This document shows, in pieces, positions 9,101 to 11,946 of a DNA stretch of 11,946 nucleotides. Source of the stretch: Chloroflexota bacterium. Its GTDB lineage: Bacteria; Chloroflexota; Anaerolineae; UBA3071. The notes beneath the pieces were generated by a model. The model worked only from the letters and a program-made list of their open reading frames with translations. It did not search any database and was not told the origin of the DNA. How positions within the stretch are numbered: position 1 is the first letter of the stretch; every line of letters starts with the position of its first letter. The translations under genes and the position numbers were made by a program. The DNA lies in the NCBI GenBank assembly GCA_014383605.1, contig JACNHM010000615.1, forward strand, positions 1-11,946. The letters run 5' to 3'.

Positions 9101-11946
9101 ATTGGACATTGGCGCGAAACGGCGGCACCTGGGTCGCCTTTAACGGGACCAATGAGGGCAGCACCGGCGCCAGTGTGGACGTGAACAAGTGGCAGCACAT
9201 CGCCGCCGTCTTTATCCCTGGCCAGGGCACCAGGTTCTACAAGAACGGCGTCCGTGTCAAGACGGATTCTACCATTGCCTATGATACAAGTACCGGCCCG
9301 GTGGCCATTGGCAACAAGTCCAGCGGCGGCAACTACTACTTTGACGGCGTCATAGACGACGTGCGCATCTTCAACCGGCCCCTGTCCAATGACGACATCG
9401 AGACCATCTACAAGTTAGCGCCGGTCTTGCAACTGCACCTGGACGAGCAGCAGGGCGCTACTACCTTTATTGACGCTGCTGGCAACAACAACGGCACGTG
9501 CAGTCTGGGCGCCCCATGTGCCGATGTGACCTTGCAGAACCTCACCTGCACGGCTCAGGATGATAACGATGGCGACGGAGGCGGTAGCGAGTTCTACATC
9601 ATCCTGGCTCACGATGGGACTCAAGAGCGAGTGTGGCAGGGAGAGAACATCACGGTTCGTGCTGATCCTTACCCAATCAACGAAACCCGCTCATTCTGCG
9701 GGCCTGCCAGTATCTCTGTCTACGAGGAGGATGACGGCGGCGCCAACGACGATGGGCTTGGCTCTGCCAACATCAACGCCGCGAACCCTGGCCCAGGCAG
9801 CCAGAAGTTCTGGACATGGAGCCCCGGGTATAGTGAGGTCTTCCTCAACTGGGATGTCGGCCCTGCCTCCCACCCCTCCAGCACCTGCCCCAAGGCCGGC
9901 ACCGCCGGCCAGGTGAGCCTGGCCGCAGAGTTCGACGGCGTAAACGACGTCATCTCCGTCCCCGACAGCGCCGCCCTGGATCTGCCCAGTTTCACCGTCG
10001 GCGCCTGGGTCATGCCCACCGCCATCATCACGGCGCATGCGCAAACGCTGGTCCATAAAGGGGCCAACTACGCCCTCAAGATCCCTGCCGACGGCATGCA
10101 GCCCATCTTGCAGGCTTCCCTTGCCCGCCCCACCTACGGGTGCTCATGGCCGGTTGACGGAGTGGTGGGGAGTGTGGCGCCTCTGATCCAGAACCAGTGG
10201 AACCACGTCATGGGCACCTACGATGGCCAGGCGCTGAAGATCTACGTTAATGGCTACGAGCAGGGCAGCGAATCCGTGAGTGGTGATGCCTGCCAGAACA
10301 ACCATCCCCTGCAGATTGGCGGCCAGTTTGCCGGACGCCTGGACGAGGTCACCCTCTACGACCACGCCCTCTCACCTTCTGAGGTGCGGGACATCTTCCT
10401 GTACCAGGGCAAGCTGGTAGAGGAGCGCCGTAGCCAAACTATCACCATAGACAATGACCCGCCCATCTCTGCGTTGCGCTCCTACACCTCCACTTTCCCC
10501 TACCTGGCCAACCAGGACGTGGTCATGCACGTGGAGGCCCAGGATCAAACCTCCGGCGTGGCGCTGGTGGAACTGAGCGTCAACGGGACGTGGGGCAGCC
10601 CGCCCAATCGCATGGATGTCCCGCCCTGCCAGGACGCCACCGGCGGCACCGCCTGGTGTCCTACCTTTATCCCCACCGGCGAGGGCGCCTACACCCTCCA
10701 GACCCGCGCCACCGACCTGGTGGGCAACCGGGAAACACCAGCCCATACCTACACCATCTATGTGGACGACACCCCGCCGACAGTGAGCACCTCCTTGCAG
10801 GACGGAGCTCTGGTCGGCGCGATCCTGCATCCCACCCTGCAGAACACCTGGATGGCGCCACTGAGCGGCACGGTCAGCGATCCCGCCCTTGTGGGGGGCG
10901 CGCCGGGCAGCAGTGTAGCACCCGACGGCGTCTGGGTAACGCTGCTGGATCCCCAGGGCGGGGTCGCCGGCCGGGGGGCACAGATGGCCACAGTCGCGGA
11001 CAACACCTGGAGCGTGGATTACGCGCTGCTAGGGGCCATGCCCACCGGTCGCTACACCGTCACCGTCCAGGCCAAGGACAAAGTGGGCAATGAGGGAACC
11101 ACCAACCTGGGAAGCATCCAGGTGGATGCCACCGGCTCCGGCGCCGAACTAGACGCCCGTAGCGTCCCTACCACGACCATCTCCAGTCGGATCTCCATCA
11201 ACGGCCTGGTCAGCGAACTGCCCCTGCTCTCCAAGACGCTGCTCCGCCTGCACCTGGAGGAAGAGGCCGGGGCCGCCACTTTCTATGATAGCAGCGGCTA
11301 TGCTAACCACGGTACGTGCAGTGGGGGTACGTGTCCTGTCGCCGGACAGACTGGCAAGTACGGCCGCGCCTTGCAGTTTGATGGCGCGGACAAGGTCGTG
11401 CGCATCCCCCACAGCGAGATTAACGAGCTGGGCAAGAACTTCTCCGTGGCCGCCTGGATCAACCCCAGCCAGTTGTCCGGCGTTCAGAGGATCGTGGCCA
11501 CCGCCAGGACTAACAGCAACAACGGCTTCGGTTTCGGCGCCAGCGGAACGAACCTACGCTTCACGACTTTCGGCGTCAAGGACTACACCCTGACGGGGAT
11601 CGGGCTGCAAACCAACCGCTGGACCCACGTGGCCGCTGTCATGGACAGCAACAATGCCGTCACCTTCTACGTGGACGGCGTGGCCAGAGGCGCCATCGCC
11701 CATACCGCCTCCCTCAATGTTGACACCGACGATGTGCTGCTCATCGGAGCTACCACGGAGGCTGGCAGTGGCAGCACCACTGCGCGCTTCAACGGCCTGA
11801 TTGACGAGGTGATGGTCTTCGACCGCGCACTTTCCGCGGATGAGGTGCGGGCCCTGGCCCAGGCCCAGGCCGCTGGCGTGGACAGCGTGCAGTTCGCCTT
11901 CACGCCCAACCTGCCCGGCTCGCCTTTCTACAACGAAACGCCGCCG
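52..11946 (+). CDS. Giant multidomain LamG/TSP3 surface protein, 3' end beyond the window
   Basis: The frame runs 3,965 codons without a stop and continues past the window. The product is predicted to be exported and membrane-anchored near its N-terminus, with most of its mass outside the cell. In order it shows a signal segment, a LolA/LppX-like domain, a two-helix membrane hairpin, TSP3 repeats, a long beta-rich section, a six-segment hydrophobic section, more TSP3 repeats, six LamG domains (two with nested domains), a CARDB-like linker and two Ig-like domains. TSP3 repeats bind calcium and stiffen surface proteins; LamG and PA14 domains commonly bind glycans or proteins, so adhesion is the best guess. 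No catalytic motif was recognised. Cysteines are frequent and mostly paired, as expected outside the cytoplasm. No sortase, dockerin or secretion-sorting signal is visible, but the C-terminus is missing. Two intergenic-type repeats sit inside the gene without breaking the frame. A gene symbol is not justified. Confidence 0.96.
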   Translation, partial: MKRSRNLRYLLVAVSVGLLFTAVVIAPLTSLPHEVADAWNWAWGRLSSVSASSSPEHEVQAAWQRAQEADVYGFSTEIVQKTYPAPALINVGRSSRKDTIYLEGQTNLTERQMSLALWTGGGNALTRKDGVEMRIDGDRTYGRTIGGEWQEMDDLSNAFAPGNDLMSYLAGAKNVREVGTETLSLSPEDGEVGGWGDGEKSPHLPTPLSPYLVFTRYAFDVDGPAFAEHLRDQLERQLREKGELPLGLTLDSSAVYRGATGQGEVWIDSRGLPLRLSVHLVYPPERNGERIEADIQTDFSHFARQMAAAPSFFENPVAWTASTLGLPHTAREWQRVGRQAALVTGMLGLLLLLIIYRKSKKVYVATVVAVIVSMVVTPLMQGHQAQTFSQRMAAQRAEHEQRQQEQEAAHEVQETLTGSDWDPHQDPLGVRNTQYAISNIQSFGFAQDRSPISTIQSPISNIQSQSSTCTDDEKNTDTDQDGLTDCDEKAEYDTDPTKKDTDGDGLQDGWEVLRLGTDPTAATGFDSDGDGIGDYLEVAGFEYRGKRWYSNPNGPDTDKDGRPDFTECPERATTDGATPDPATACRDTDNDGAPDLFDLDSDGDGVPDKIDLSPETVLGNTTPFNRANPFNLNVQNLSHKPGQPNTYYPVFVDFQLRPTNPEHLTYALNVLDWPSGDEDGQIMRRRGNDSTFADGLTAEQIKADPRAANGDMRLIPMLEVQMSGSNLPLAFTNPRTSLQLQGEDYIDLDSGYQQWISATIGMQQDGANIRLTFDFQGQTPVGKVGIYTGACTTGGSEAYRWENVSSGTYTISNRKLVTLADGEHFITLQAEGHSPACAPLGDIANADTDNMIDPQPLRPYGVTVRDKDKVGNVLLYAPLNIVPDESGGGRVAFSARVPYQPSGASLGNAQQVRVVWLVQMIADRCKPLAEDFPYASDYWCMYESSWDLDNTQIVHAYSDDWYLTGLSVREDHGLNVSILWEDPAPSTPSHAPYGDWLWLLTRGLENAFVTGRDQDDDKIRDLGIYTQSDGITVAEDTIARRFNSPLTPSVTLTDRLGIPLTATLHVKDFSYPTQDHVANIMVSETAKVLNDNFQSYTDIKPTLLFAREEMYRVVSLDMQDFRAITGATVTLDAGTGTAKRPLETIASLSWAPYRFRDGDWQSIPIEEYWDLLEASLKQRFQADQTLDVYGDYIVDGMVAVAQAQYLSLFQGRAGLVAMNGQAIYQFQPQETDAELTAYAQDVVWASMDLVSKLTESIAESAMEAIKGLQDELDAIFAALSPEVAKRLASLATVPAKMRFLAVLGAIKGTPKAMGSTLKDLFSKLSNKATRLKAAESAVLGVAVVAIVTLYILASAIKNETAALVLAITGKAIAFLTYTYQAMKTVYQAAKGTLGALSKAGTIAGIVGVIVVGVGFTALFIANMVIGNVKFGSIAMNAAFAQVIATTVATAILFAINFIPVVGQVIAAILGAVDALIFLICTAVPADKLAATEFGEWFCQGISGLLATGIGWLIYGATIMVDLEREDRLVFGAFDYDFVDPDLGVSVGNEIQYTAPLTNTINLVKIPIDWKAASYAWQYTIDGEKNLKSSTFKYEWQTEQKDLHVDEDGKDLIDRNEQDATGHPWQPTGNDKEFYIAPTALSSGIPFSEAGINRKPSLYLSEGYAVPAQECFVVPNIINPMCAVTPYIPYLCLVPVCHIRAERGTSHMDIGQTLTFDVFPATLDDFYQPIGKDGGYSLAWGQTGDLTFGRQKDFDGDGLLNRMDRGSDPDDSRWDSDGDGLSDFFEFQNGSDPTLFDTDADGLSDAEEFRLDTDPNRKDTDGDGLTDKEEADGWEFVYAFAPDGTQLRTWVISDPLEPDTDNDGLSDFKEKVYGFNPRVWQDPTVLALQAGAWEAGAPRLLLRFEEAARSETFADYSGYRNNAACSVGACPDAGRDGKYGAAVQFYGNEFLTIPRSQINALRNNFTVAAWINPTQLSGGRRIVATARTSSNNGFGFGTSGTDLRFTTFGVKDYTSTGIGLQTNQWQHVAAVMDGNNAVTFYVDGVNKGTITHSAPAHADPDDALLIGATTSQGSATSSERFNGLIDEVAVFDRALSQTEIQNMLLKARYNPNDSFVQVGDTLNYTATVGNKLYDRYAQGLFSLAATDSSALSQVNVPPLTFVLQPLEQTAISGTVQAANVTASRAVSLTQVASALITNWREQSGFAEMWLPLDEPGTATTFQDHSGAMPPANGACTACPTSQESGYFDYSVRFDGSQYIALPDTVRLGLKNSSFSVSAWINGSDFSGSGSASDRAILGTDTMATNKGLHLVIRNRKPYMGFYGNDLDSGFIIAANAWYHLVFRYDKDTQEQSIYVNGELKKAETGHVAFQGDGTVYLGRALGGRGFKGRIDDVRVFKRALTPEEIRTLYGRPVLRLQFEEQHRNIYQDTYFADASGLGNDGECSWYACPGSTDGVFGQGAAYFYGNEYLRVDASPSLDLSDGQFTIAAWVYPLDQGEPVDPDCHFNQKTWRNIGWSGSPVSDWCVNWPQDSMDAVDSPRGTWLVNIEHDLYGAWSPCISRRYTGNFRFQAGYYTFFYRFGGGAGVYLDGSLILLKPYLGVDELYEGSVRFHVSTSGVHEIKVEYQDCQGDDVFQFGWAPPHVQGILGKNSGQSSAYPTLQTVGRKVRFGFGTGSEWYAVTTTDPVLIANAWNHVVLSFGPKYKQDGTFDQNQASLYVNNQRVGDWGVGNRKPSSSAQDLYIGRSNYEGQVYIDRFYVVDEADGSGAAEVYLTWGGHGGDKICTTSGTPQEDCVWKGLGDESTVDVNTSMIVSGQDILEAWEDDPTHDDLLCDTSVSSSCTTGYQFSSSTPSMPVQVFDWEGDGSGGAEDHTHINLYLGDSSHWAYRNPSIPFRGKMDELVIYKRPLTADEVQELYLSSATAMHLRLDDPPGSQSFENAVDVSRQGNPFCTGDACPTAGVSGRINQAALFDGTSDVLTTTLTISQTSSADGATMMAWVYPKSTSSGYHMVVSTDNNGWDWTLARNGGTWVAFNGTNEGSTGASVDVNKWQHIAAVFIPGQGTRFYKNGVRVKTDSTIAYDTSTGPVAIGNKSSGGNYYFDGVIDDVRIFNRPLSNDDIETIYKLAPVLQLHLDEQQGATTFIDAAGNNNGTCSLGAPCADVTLQNLTCTAQDDNDGDGGGSEFYIILAHDGTQERVWQGENITVRADPYPINETRSFCGPASISVYEEDDGGANDDGLGSANINAANPGPGSQKFWTWSPGYSEVFLNWDVGPASHPSSTCPKAGTAGQVSLAAEFDGVNDVISVPDSAALDLPSFTVGAWVMPTAIITAHAQTLVHKGANYALKIPADGMQPILQASLARPTYGCSWPVDGVVGSVAPLIQNQWNHVMGTYDGQALKIYVNGYEQGSESVSGDACQNNHPLQIGGQFAGRLDEVTLYDHALSPSEVRDIFLYQGKLVEERRSQTITIDNDPPISALRSYTSTFPYLANQDVVMHVEAQDQTSGVALVELSVNGTWGSPPNRMDVPPCQDATGGTAWCPTFIPTGEGAYTLQTRATDLVGNRETPAHTYTIYVDDTPPTVSTSLQDGALVGAILHPTLQNTWMAPLSGTVSDPALVGGAPGSSVAPDGVWVTLLDPQGGVAGRGAQMATVADNTWSVDYALLGAMPTGRYTVTVQAKDKVGNEGTTNLGSIQVDATGSGAELDARSVPTTTISSRISINGLVSELPLLSKTLLRLHLEEEAGAATFYDSSGYANHGTCSGGTCPVAGQTGKYGRALQFDGADKVVRIPHSEINELGKNFSVAAWINPSQLSGVQRIVATARTNSNNGFGFGASGTNLRFTTFGVKDYTLTGIGLQTNRWTHVAAVMDSNNAVTFYVDGVARGAIAHTASLNVDTDDVLLIGATTEAGSGSTTARFNGLIDEVMVFDRALSADEVRALAQAQAAGVDSVQFAFTPNLPGSPFYNETPP
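214..1056 (+). other. LolA/LppX-like beta-rich N-terminal domain (residues about 55-335)
   Basis: The segment starts with a helix (residues 58-70), followed by alternating beta strands such as YGFSTEIVQ and TIYLEGQ. It later has TRYAFDVDG, a helix with LRDQLERQLREKG, and strands GEVWIDSRGLPLRLSVHLVY and IEADIQTDFSHF. This order, in particular the 'G-E-V-W-I-D, G-L-P-L-R' strand pair, is typical of LolA/LppX-like half-barrel domains that bind lipids or serve as surface lipoprotein folds. The match is by eye, not by profile. The fold is interrupted between VGTETL and VFTRYAF by a G-rich hairpin repeat. It sits outside the membrane, between the signal and the membrane hairpin. Confidence 0.5.
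598..693 (+). repeat. In-frame G-rich hairpin repeat with G-quadruplex motif
   Basis: A (CT)6 run at 598-609 is followed by two 34-base arms, 616-649 and 652-685. They are largely complementary and separated by two bases, with the perfect centre GGGGAGA-AG-TCTCCCC. The left arm carries four G runs (619-622, 627-632, 635-640, 643-646) with loops of 4, 2 and 2 bases, a strong G-quadruplex motif. Five T residues follow at 689-693, so the element resembles an intrinsic terminator. It encodes residues of very low complexity (Gly, Trp, Asp and Glu, then Pro, Leu and Ser). They interrupt the LolA-like domain without breaking the frame. Elements of this look are normally intergenic. Confidence 0.85.
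1072..1191 (+). other. Two-helix membrane hairpin (residues 341-380)
   Basis: The first hydrophobic helix (ALVTGMLGLLLLLIIY) is followed by the basic loop RKSKK and a second helix (VYVATVVAVIVSMVVTPLM). By the positive-inside rule the loop is cytoplasmic. This places the LolA-like domain and the whole remainder of the protein on the outer face. It would be the principal membrane anchor if the N-terminal signal is cleaved. Confidence 0.85.
1192..1320 (+). other. Q/E-rich helical stalk (residues 381-423)
   Basis: The stretch is rich in Gln, Glu, Ala, His and Arg (for example AEHEQRQQEQEAAHEVQE). It follows the second membrane helix immediately and is probably a helix or short coiled coil lifting the outer domains off the membrane. 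It ends where the heptamer repeat begins. Confidence 0.55.
1339..1447 (+). repeat. In-frame interspersed heptamer repeat with TTCGGCTTCGCTCAGG core
   Basis: Three perfect ACGCAAT copies (1341-1361) lead into CAATCTC-type heptamers. A conserved-looking core (about 1376-1398, containing TTCGGCTTCGCTCAGG) follows, and then more heptamers from 1399 to 1447 (TCTCCAA, TCTCCAC, CATCCAA, TCTCCAA, TCTCCAA, TATCCAA). On the minus strand the units read GAGATTG. Such arrays, with a CCTGTCCTGAGCGAAG core on the other strand, are familiar to me from intergenic regions of Chloroflexota genomes. The translation is a seven-residue repeat (PISTIQS, PISNIQS). It separates the Q/E-rich stalk from the first TSP3 repeat and looks like a neutral linker. 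Confidence 0.88.
1456..1896 (+). other. First thrombospondin type-3 (TSP3) calcium-binding block (residues 469-615)
   Basis: The segment contains serial Asp-rich loops: DTDQDGLTDCDE, DTDGDGLQDGWE, DSDGDGIGDYLE, DTDKDGRPDFTE, DTDNDGAPD and DSDGDGVPD. The pattern DxDxDGxxDxxE is the bacterial TSP3 signature, in which Asp side chains coordinate calcium and form a rigid stalk. The cysteines at 469 and 486 could form a disulfide. The block places a calcium-dependent spacer between the membrane anchor and the outer domains. Confidence 0.93.
1897..3720 (+). other. Unassigned beta-rich region (residues 616-1223)
   Basis: I do not recognise a family. The segment is rich in short hydrophobic/aromatic strands separated by Gly, Asn and Pro turns, as in tandem beta-sandwich domains. 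One likely sandwich spans about residues 740-850 (IRLTFDFQGQTP, VGIYTGAC, GEHFITLQAEG). Another spans about 870-990 and contains VRVVWLVQMIADRC and a YWCMYESSW aromatic cluster. Isolated acidic loops that look like single TSP3/EF-type calcium sites occur at DTDNMIDP (about 849) and DQDDDKIRD (1013-1021). A conserved-looking helix/strand section with ANIMVSETAKVLNDNF (about 1095-1110) follows. Confidence 0.6.
3721..4053 (+). other. Amphipathic helical region (residues 1224-1334)
   Basis: After a short strand section the composition changes to long helices rich in Ala, Leu, Lys and Glu, such as LVSKLTESIAESAMEAIKG and LQDELDAIFAALSPEVAKRL. These are followed by Lys-rich turns and LKDLFSKLSNKATRLKAAE. 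It leads directly into the hydrophobic segments. It looks like a helical stalk or the soluble half of a membrane-inserting module. No family was recognised. Confidence 0.6.
4054..4611 (+). other. Six hydrophobic segments in mid-protein (residues 1335-1520)
   Basis: Hydrophobic stretches lie at about residues 1336-1356, 1361-1380, 1400-1423, 1441-1461, 1463-1483 and 1500-1520. They include VLGVAVVAIVTLYILASAI, GIVGVIVVGVGFTALFIANM and IPVVGQVIAAILGAV. Gly and Ala are frequent and one segment contains a Lys (1370). They may be transmembrane helices or a buried helical bundle. An even number would leave both flanking TSP3 blocks on the same, outer side. Similar Gly/Ala-rich hairpins occur in pore-forming and toxin-translocation modules, but no specific family is identified. 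Confidence 0.7.
4612..5304 (+). other. Beta-rich, Cys-containing region before the second TSP3 block (residues 1521-1751)
   Basis: The segment has strands with YTAPLTNTINLVKIPIDW and YAWQYTIDGEK. A single acidic loop (VDEDGKDLIDRNE, 1604-1616) resembles a lone TSP3 or EF-hand calcium site. A compact Cys cluster follows (C1670, C1680, C1691, C1696), which suggests two disulfides. It then continues with GQTLTFDVFPATLDDF. No family was recognised; an extracytoplasmic beta-sandwich is the likely fold. Confidence 0.55.
5305..5694 (+). other. Second TSP3 calcium-binding block (residues 1752-1881)
   Basis: Repeating loops DFDGDGLLNRMD, DSDGDGLSDFFE, DTDADGLSDAEE, DTDGDGLTDKEE and DTDNDGLSDFKE are separated by short 'xGSDPT' and 'DTDPNRK' connectors. 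This is the canonical bacterial TSP3 layout. The block forms a rigid calcium-dependent spacer between the hydrophobic section and the run of LamG domains. Confidence 0.95.
5743..6369 (+). other. LamG-like jellyroll domain 1 (residues 1898-2106)
   Basis: The family's landmarks appear in order. They are an opening strand LLLRFEE, the DYSGYRNNAAC turn, the Cys pair CSVGAC, then AAVQFYGNEFLTIP, FTVAAWINP, WQHVAAVMDG, VTFYVDGV, LLIGATT and FNGLIDEVAVFDRALS. LamG jellyrolls bind glycans, proteins or calcium; no ligand residues can be assigned here. Over 81 residues (1964-2044) it is identical at 70 positions to the sixth LamG domain. Confidence 0.95.
6370..6660 (+). other. CARDB/DUF11-like beta linker (residues 2107-2203)
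   Basis: The segment has the pattern VQVGDTLNYTATVGNKLYDRYAQGLFSL, then PLTFVLQPLEQTAISGTVQ. This is the 'gd.v.Yt.tv.N' opening and long-strand closing of CARDB/DUF11-type Ig-like sandwiches. It separates LamG-1 from LamG-2. Assignment is by pattern only. Confidence 0.5.
6661..7278 (+). other. LamG-like jellyroll domain 2 (residues 2204-2409)
   Basis: Landmarks are MWLPLDEPGTATTFQDHSG, a shortened Cys pair (ACTACP, CX2C), VRFDGSQYIALP, FSVSAWINGSD, LHLVIRN, WYHLVFRYD, QSIYVNGE, VYLGRALGG and GFKGRIDDVRVFKRALTPEEIRTLYG. Length (about 206 residues) is normal for the family and no insert is seen. It follows the CARDB-like linker and runs directly into LamG-3. Confidence 0.93.
7549..7980 (+). 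other. PA14-like domain nested in LamG-3 (residues 2500-2643)
   Basis: The segment begins with TWRNIGWSGS and an aromatic/Cys-rich section. It continues with the classic PA14 order: YTGNFRFQAGYYTFFYRF, GVYLDGSLILLKPY, VRFHVSTSGVHEIKVEYQD and DVFQFGWAPP. The usual 'DDG' before the 'lyvDG' strand is replaced by GGGAG. PA14 domains are glycan-binding beta-barrels found in adhesins, glycosidases and toxins. It sits between the LamG strands AAWVYPLDQG and GILGKNSG, so the LamG fold closes around it. Confidence 0.8.
8323..8667 (+). other. C2-like calcium-binding-type domain nested in LamG-3 (residues about 2758-2872)
   Basis: The segment contains AEVYLTWGG, VWKGLGDESTVDVN, a Cys pair and VQVFDWEGDGSGGAEDHTHINLYLG. 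The order 'x-V-Y-L-x(n)-V-W-x-G ... V-x-V-x-D-x-E-x-D' resembles small bacterial C2-like sandwiches that use acidic loops for calcium. The matching nested domain in LamG-5 has the same layout. It is bracketed by two versions of the same LamG edge (LYIGRSNYEG before, LYLGDSSHWA after). GC over 8401-8640 is 134 of 240, against 82 of 120 in 8761-8880. Confidence 0.5.
8809..9414 (+). other. LamG-like jellyroll domain 4 (residues 2920-3121)
   Basis: Landmarks are MHLRLDDPPGSQSF, DVSRQGNPFCTGDACPTAG (CX4C), AALFDGTSDVL, ATMMAWVYPKS, WQHIAAVFIPGQG, TRFYKNGVRV, VAIGNKSSGG and YFDGVIDDVRIFNRPLSNDDIETIY. Length is normal for the family and no insert is present. It lies between the two domains that carry nested inserts. 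Confidence 0.93.
9421..10404 (+). other. LamG-like jellyroll domain 5, with one nested domain (residues 3124-3451)
   Basis: The opening strand VLQLHLDEQQGATTF and turn DAAGNNNGTCSLGAPC are followed by an insert of about 120 residues. LamG then resumes with TCPKAGTAGQVSLAAEFDG, VISVPDSAALDL, FTVGAWVMP, WNHVMGTYDG, LKIYVNGYEQG, LQIGGQF and AGRLDEVTLYDHALSPSEVRDIFLY. Without the insert the length is ordinary for LamG. The insert lies at the Cys motif shared by all six LamG copies. Confidence 0.9.
9520..9885 (+). other. C2-like domain nested in LamG-5 (residues about 3157-3278)
   Basis: The segment contains an acidic loop DDNDGDGGGSEFYIILAHDG, then RVWQGENITVRADPYP, SISVYEEDDGGANDDGLGSANIN and SEVFLNWDVG. 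The pattern of strand, 'VW-x-G', strand, and acidic 'V-x-V-Y-E-x-D-D' loop followed by 'DDGLG' resembles C2-like calcium-binding sandwiches. It parallels the insert in LamG-3. GC over 9541-9720 is 102 of 180, against 40 of 60 in 9901-9960. Assignment is by pattern only. Confidence 0.55.
10435..10791 (+). other. Ig-like domain 1 (residues 3462-3580)
   Basis: The segment begins ITIDNDPPISAL and continues with VVMHVEAQDQTSGVALVELSVNG, a Cys pair (C3626 excluded; C at PPCQ and AWCP) and GAYTLQTRATDLVGN, closing with YTIYVDDTPPTVS. The 'DnPP ... a.D..sGva.vels.ng ... D..GN' pattern is typical of bacterial Ig-like surface domains. It acts as a spacer between LamG-5 and the next Ig-like domain. Confidence 0.8.
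10792..11127 (+). other. Ig-like domain 2 (residues 3581-3692)
   Basis: The segment opens SLQDGALVGAIL, continues with APLSGTVSDPAL, VWVTLLDPQG and TWSVDYALLGAMPTGRYTVTVQAKDKVGN, and closes with SIQVD. The 'v.G.v.D ... G.yt..v.A.D..GN' order is a bacterial Ig-like fold, in tandem with the previous domain. A Ser/Thr-rich linker (residues 3693-3729) connects it to LamG-6. Confidence 0.78.
11239..11856 (+). other. LamG-like jellyroll domain 6 (residues 3730-3935)
   Basis: Landmarks are LLRLHLEEEAGAATF, DSSGYANHGTCSGGTCPVAG (CX4C), ALQFDGADKVVRIP, FSVAAWINP, WTHVAAVMDS, VTFYVDGV, LLIGATTEAG and FNGLIDEVMVFDRALSADEVRAL. It is complete. Residues 3797-3877 are identical to LamG-1 residues 1964-2044 at 70 of 81 positions, much closer than to the four LamG domains between them. 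Confidence 0.95.
11857..11946 (+). other. Start of a further segment cut by the window end (residues 3936-3965)
   Basis: After LamG-6 the frame continues with AAGVDSVQFAFTPNLPGSPFYNETPP and stays open at the last base. The sequence resembles the start of another beta-rich linker or Ig-like domain. Nothing can be said about the C-terminus or any cell-wall sorting signal. Confidence 0.6.

Overview
The window is essentially one gene. A single reading frame opens at an ATG at position 52, behind a strong Shine-Dalgarno sequence. I translated it line by line and found no stop before the end of the window, so at least 3,965 codons are present and the C-terminus is missing. The product is a giant, modular, secreted or surface-anchored protein. 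The other open frames on both strands are shadows produced by high-GC codon use. Only the first 51 bases lie outside the gene.

The DNA is GC-rich and the protein resembles the giant LamG/TSP3 surface proteins of uncultured Chloroflexota (Anaerolineae/Caldilineae-type). Two short intergenic-type repeats embedded in the gene fit that assignment: a heptamer array around a TTCGGCTTCGCTCAGG core, and a G-rich hairpin. The phylum call is recognition from memory, not a search result.

Layout by residue: 1-30, signal peptide or signal anchor. About 55-335, a beta-rich LolA/LppX-like domain interrupted by the G-rich hairpin (184-212). 341-380, two membrane segments joined by a short basic loop. 384-420, a Q/E-rich helix. 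About 430-466, the heptamer-repeat insertion. 469-615, thrombospondin type-3 (TSP3) calcium-binding repeats. 616-1223, beta-rich and unassigned. 1224-1523, a helical section with six hydrophobic segments. 1524-1751, beta-rich and Cys-containing. 1752-1881, second TSP3 block. 1898-3451, five LamG jellyroll domains, with a CARDB/DUF11-like linker after the first. 3462-3692, two Ig-like domains. 3730-3935, a sixth LamG domain, followed by an incomplete tail.

The most unusual points are the nested domains and the repeats inside the coding sequence. LamG-3 carries a PA14-like domain and, further on, a C2-like calcium-binding-type domain. LamG-5 carries a second C2-like domain exactly at its conserved Cys motif. 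All six LamG domains share a Cys-pair motif that other LamG families do not usually have. LamG-1 and LamG-6 are close duplicates although about 1,830 residues apart. The likely overall role is calcium-stabilised adhesion or glycan binding at the cell surface. This is inferred from domain content; no catalytic site is recognisable.
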